A stretch of DNA of 6,472 bases. Source: Synechococcales cyanobacterium PMM_0003 (lineage in GTDB: Bacteria; Cyanobacteriota; Cyanobacteriia; Pseudanabaenales; Pseudanabaenaceae). A program made the position numbers and the translations under genes. How positions within the stretch are numbered: position 1 is the first letter of the stretch; each line of letters opens with the position of its first letter. A model generated the notes under the pieces. That model saw nothing but the letters and a program-made list of their open reading frames with translations, ran no database searches and was not told where the DNA came from. Below are positions 4,563-6,472 of the stretch, one piece after another. Where the stretch lies: positions 1 to 6,472 of the forward strand of contig CASBRC010000462.1 in NCBI GenBank assembly GCA_949128015.1. Direction: 5' to 3'.

Positions 4563-4935
4563 TATACAATCCAGTTTTCCAAATCCAGACTAGAAATATT
4601 AATGAAATGCTTAGTATTATTCGTAACTAGGCGATCATGGCGCGATCTTGCCACAGCACCAATCATGGCATCAAGTTCACCAGTAGGTTTACCAATCTGT
4701 CTAAGTTCTGCTTGGATTTTGCCAAACTCTTCAGCCGCCAAAACATCAAAACTAACAATTAACATACTCCCTTCCCACCCAAGAATTAGCGTTGCGAACA
4801 GTAAACACCCCTATAAAGTTCTGCTACATTAATTGTTGAAATATAGCATTCATCTGCATGAGCATTAAAGGAAGCAATGACTTGAGAATTCCCCTTGAGT
4901 AAAGCAATACAAATGTTCGTGTCGAGTAAATACAT
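4562..4935 (-). pseudogene. vapC: Broken PIN-domain toxin (VapC)
   Basis: The first 49 codons from ATG 4935 read MYLLDTNICIALLKGNSQVI and go on to NVAELYRGVYCSQR, then stop at TAA 4786-4788. The rest of a VapC follows in another frame from 4765: LIVSFDVLAAEEFGKIQAEL, GKPTGELDAMIGAVARSRHD and LVTNNTKHF, ending NWIV. Together they cover a whole PIN ribonuclease, with acidic residues D5 and E39 in the front half and the GELD aspartate in the back half. Only 23 bases separate the two parts where relatives have roughly 15 codons, so a deletion of about 22 bases probably broke the frame; that size is estimated from remembered homologues. No single product can have the complete metal site, so the gene is dead. 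Its antitoxin starts upstream and ends ten bases before it. Confidence 0.85.
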
Positions 4936-4945
4936 GGATAGTTAG

Positions 4946-5197
4946 TTAGAAGTCGAAGGAATCAATATTTCTGCCATAGTCGCTATGACGCTGTTTGTCA
5001 ATATCGGCAAATACGAGATCGAGGTCAGACTGATTTTGCCATACACCGAATAATTTATTAAGTCTTGCTATTCTTGAGGTCTTATCACTTAGCCTGTCTA
5101 CCTCAATTTCCAGAAAAACATTTCCATCAGGGATATTAATAGTTTCCAATAGTTGAATTGTCTGTCCAGATTTGATGCCTTGAATCTGTAGTTTCAT
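4946..5197 (-). CDS. vapB: VapB-like antitoxin, partner of the broken VapC
   Basis: This 83-residue protein has an N-terminal beta-rich part (MKLQIQGIKSGQTIQLLETI, then PDGNVFLEIEVDRL) like that of small cyanobacterial AbrB/VapB-type antitoxins. A helical linker (SRIARLNKLFGVWQNQSDLD) follows, then an acidic tail that should bind VapC. The start is supported by GAGAGG (5207-5212) nine bases upstream. The stop lies ten bases before the VapC start codon, so they form an operon. With VapC frameshifted, the antitoxin is an orphan; it looks intact and could still repress its own promoter or neutralise a related toxin elsewhere. Family assignment rests on the N-terminal pattern and on the neighbour. 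Confidence 0.78.
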   Translation of the reverse strand: MKLQIQGIKSGQTIQLLETINIPDGNVFLEIEVDRLSDKTSRIARLNKLFGVWQNQSDLDLVFADIDKQRHSDYGRNIDSFDF

Positions 5198-5206
5198 AGT
5201 TTACAA

Positions 5207-5230
5207 CCTCTCTAGCGTATTGTTAGCGTA
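5207..5230 (-). promoter_or_regulatory. Ribosome binding site and repeated operator-like heptamers before vapB
   Basis: GAGAGG on the minus strand (5212-5207) is the vapB ribosome binding site. Just upstream the heptamer TAGCGTA occurs twice on the plus strand (5213-5219 and 5224-5230), 11 bases apart, about one helical turn, which suits binding of an antitoxin dimer. No convincing -10 box could be placed, so its relation to the promoter is unknown. Between here and 5272 I see nothing else. Confidence 0.4.
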
Positions 5231-5272
5231 CCATAATCAGAATAAAAGGTCAGACTTTTGTTTTTTAGATAG

Positions 5273-5340
5273 GCGATCGCAGTTTGATTTGGTTAGGGTT
5301 GAAATTGCGATCGCAGTTTGGATTTTGGGGATAGGCGATC
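5273..5340 (-). repeat. HIP1-bounded repeat, copy E
   Basis: Perfect HIP1 octamers at 5273-5280 and 5307-5314 bracket the 26-base core, and all 42 bases equal copy D. It continues with the T/G block AGTTTGGATTTTGGGGATA and a partial HIP1 (GCGATC, 5335-5340). It stops seven bases from the DUF5615 stop codon. The stem GCGATCGCAGTTT/AAATTGCGATCGC can form here too. Confidence 0.9.
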
Positions 5341-5347
5341 AAGACGC

Positions 5348-5683
5348 TTACAAATATTCTAAATTTCCAATCATATCTTCAGGAGTCAAAACCTCCCAGA
5401 CCAAAACCAAACCCCTCAAAATTTCGCCAGTTGTGCGACTTCCTTTAATCACATAAATAATTCCCGAATGTTCTGCCCCAGAATAATGCAAACCTAAAAA
5501 ATCTCTATCTTGCGTAAAAATCACTCTACCCTCAGAATGAGCAAACGCCAATTGCTGATTATCTGTTGCCGAAATTAGATTTGCTTTTACGCTAGTTGTG
5601 ACATCAATACTACGCCTTCTTAATCCATCAGCGATCGCATTATTCGCATTCTCATCTAAATGGAATCTAATTAATTCTGGCAT
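5348..5683 (-). CDS. DUF5615 PIN-like toxin
   Basis: This 111-residue protein fits DUF5615, a PIN-like predicted nuclease family. Conserved acidic positions are seen in FHLDENANNAI (D10, E11), ATDNQQLAFA (D41) and VIFTQDRDFLGLH (D59, D61), which would form the metal site. It ends with the strand GIIYVIK and a helix (TTGEILRGLVLVWEVL). Members pair with DUF433 proteins, as here, and are regarded as toxins similar to VapC; the RNA target is unknown. The ATG at 5683 lies 17 bases inside the end of the DUF433 gene, so the two are translationally coupled; AAGAG is a weak binding site upstream. All acidic positions are present, so it looks active. HIP1 lies inside the gene near 5631. Confidence 0.85.
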   Translation of the reverse strand: MPELIRFHLDENANNAIADGLRRRSIDVTTSVKANLISATDNQQLAFAHSEGRVIFTQDRDFLGLHYSGAEHSGIIYVIKGSRTTGEILRGLVLVWEVLTPEDMIGNLEYL

Positions 5684-5987
5684 AACGCTCTTTCAACTTT
5701 TGCTGTAAAAGTGACGGAGATTGAGCCTTCATTTCCAGAGCAAAAGCTTCATCTTCAGTAATTTGTTGTCTAATCTCTCGAAAATGGTCGTGATAATAAG
5801 CCAAAGCAGAATAAACATCCGCTAAAGTAATTGTTGGATATTGAGAAACTATTTCATCAGGAGATAAACCTAGCCGCTCATGCCAGATTGCAACATCTTC
5901 AACCCTAATTCGATGTCCAGCGATACGAGGTTTACCGCCACAAATACCCTGAGTAATTTCAATATGGTTATTAATTACTGTAGTCAT
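5667..5987 (-). CDS. DUF433 antitoxin
   Basis: This 106-residue protein matches DUF433: ICGGKPRIAGHRIRVEDVA (15-33), IWHERLGLSPDEIVSQYP (34-51) and ITLADVYSALAYYHDHF (53-69). These segments form a winged or helix-turn-helix DNA-binding fold. The tail after residue 70 is acidic and helical (ITEDEAFALEMKAQ) and probably binds the DUF5615 toxin encoded next, overlapping by 17 bases. The ATG at 5987 is preceded by AGGAAA at eight bases, a strong binding site. The upstream gap (5988-6065) carries AT-rich sequence with possible -10 boxes such as TACAAT, but none has a matching -35. The gene looks complete. Confidence 0.87.
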   Translation of the reverse strand: MTTVINNHIEITQGICGGKPRIAGHRIRVEDVAIWHERLGLSPDEIVSQYPTITLADVYSALAYYHDHFREIRQQITEDEAFALEMKAQSPSLLQQKLKERYARIN

Positions 5988-6065
5988 TTCTAGTATTTCC
6001 TCTCTCTTGAAAATTGCTAAACGGCTGAATTTATCTATAGTATTGTAGCAAATGCTTACTACTGT

Positions 6066-6105
6066 GCGATCGCGCTTTGATTTGGTGAGATTTGGAAAGA
6101 GGTGA
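6066..6105 (-). repeat. Degenerate HIP1 repeat, copy F
   Basis: HIP1 at 6066-6073 is followed by GCTTTGATTTGGTGAGATTTGG and then GTGATC, a decayed second HIP1. The first 18 bases match the long repeat; the TTAGGG part is lost. It lies about 18 bases from the stop of the shortened VapC. Confidence 0.6.
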
Positions 6106-6122
6106 TCTCCGCATTACCAATG

Positions 6123-6404
6123 CTATATAACCAAATCATCCACATAATCAAAATCTGAATCATCAGTTACAAGAACCCAACCGCGTTCCAAACAATGCGC
6201 CGCAATCCAAACATCATTCATCGGAATTGGTCTTCCCTTCTTTTTTAACGCACGAGTTGAATTTTCTGCTCCAAACAATAGCTCCCCCGCCACTATCGTC
6301 GACAAATATATTTCTGGCAAAGCCAAAACCCTTGTAACAACTTCAGGATCGCCATTCAAAAAACGCACCGCAACAGAAGTATCTAAGGCAATCTCACCAC
6401 TCAT
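6123..6404 (-). CDS. vapC: VapC-type PIN toxin with an internal deletion
   Basis: This 93-residue protein starts as a typical PIN ribonuclease: EIALDTSVAVRFLNGDPEVV (D8), then LSTIVAGELLFGAENSTRAL (E41). It then jumps to KKKGRPIPMNDVWIAAHCLE (D64) and LVTDDSDFDYVDD (D81, D82, D84). Relatives of this type have about 130 residues, so around 40 residues, two helices of the middle region, appear lost in frame between RAL and KKK. The C-terminus after LVI is also a few residues short. All four acidic positions remain, but the missing helices normally frame the active site and dimer interface, so activity is doubtful. The start is firm: AGGTGG (6411-6416) lies six bases before ATG 6404, and the antitoxin end overlaps it. 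Confidence 0.8.
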   Translation of the reverse strand: MSGEIALDTSVAVRFLNGDPEVVTRVLALPEIYLSTIVAGELLFGAENSTRALKKKGRPIPMNDVWIAAHCLERGWVLVTDDSDFDYVDDLVI

Positions 6405-6472
6405 TTAAATCCACCTGACGACAATCCGCTTTAATTACTTTCTGCAAATTAGCCGCCTCATTATCACTCAAA
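6394..6472 (-). CDS. C-terminus of a VapB-like antitoxin, cut by the window edge
   Basis: The last 25 codons of a minus-strand gene enter from the right edge and read LSDNEAANLQKVIKADCRQV then DLNEW, ending at TGA 6394-6396. The stop overlaps the VapC start by 11 bases, the common vapBC arrangement. The acidic, helical ending in a Trp suits a toxin-binding tail. The family cannot be named from this fragment; the antitoxin role is inferred from position. Confidence 0.7.
   Translation of the reverse strand, partial: LSDNEAANLQKVIKADCRQVDLNEW

Noticed and set aside
4562..4765. An independent 67-residue gene starting at ATG 4765
   Set aside because: It is the back half of a PIN domain and lacks the first aspartate; its front half is found just upstream in another frame.
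4602..4832. Plus-strand frame of 76 codons
   Set aside because: It lies opposite the broken vapC, whose PIN motifs show the true strand.
2902..5340. CRISPR array built from HIP1 and spacers
   Set aside because: The spacers are of two recurring kinds, not unique, the copies are scattered between genes and no cas gene is present.
5220..5456. Plus-strand frame of 78 codons
   Set aside because: It runs through repeat copy E and the complement of the DUF5615 gene.

Overview
The window looks like an accessory region of a cyanobacterial chromosome or plasmid. The octamer GCGATCGC (the cyanobacterial HIP1 palindrome) occurs about 17 times in 6.5 kb, far above chance, and the proteins resemble cyanobacterial families. 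A filamentous, Pseudanabaena-like host is only a guess. No housekeeping gene is present.

Layout. Positions 1-1313 carry two plus-strand toxin-antitoxin (TA) modules: a RelB-like antitoxin followed by a RelE/ParE toxin (154-726), and a RelE toxin followed by a Phd/RelB-like antitoxin (860-1313). Positions 1356-2818 hold a minus-strand membrane pentapeptide-repeat gene whose 3' end is broken by a stop codon and by a 166-bp MITE-like element (1419-1584). From 3016 to the right edge everything is on the minus strand: BrnT/BrnA (3016-3511), MNT nucleotidyltransferase/HEPN (3655-4373), a VapB-like antitoxin with a broken VapC (4562-5197), DUF433/DUF5615 (5348-5987), and an internally shortened VapC with the last 25 residues of its antitoxin (6123-6472). 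That makes seven TA modules of at least five toxin types.

How it fits together. Each module is compact, with overlapping or closely spaced genes, which fits co-translation of toxin and antitoxin. Each module ends within 0 to about 20 bases of a HIP1-bounded, hairpin-forming repeat, kept in the same orientation relative to the module before it. Two PIN toxins and the pentapeptide gene are decayed, while the RelE, BrnT, MNT/HEPN and DUF5615 modules look intact. The region reads as a turnover zone where TA cassettes accumulate and erode. The most interesting points are the module-end repeats, the reconstructable history of the pentapeptide gene, and a 14-base promoter sequence shared by two unrelated TA modules.
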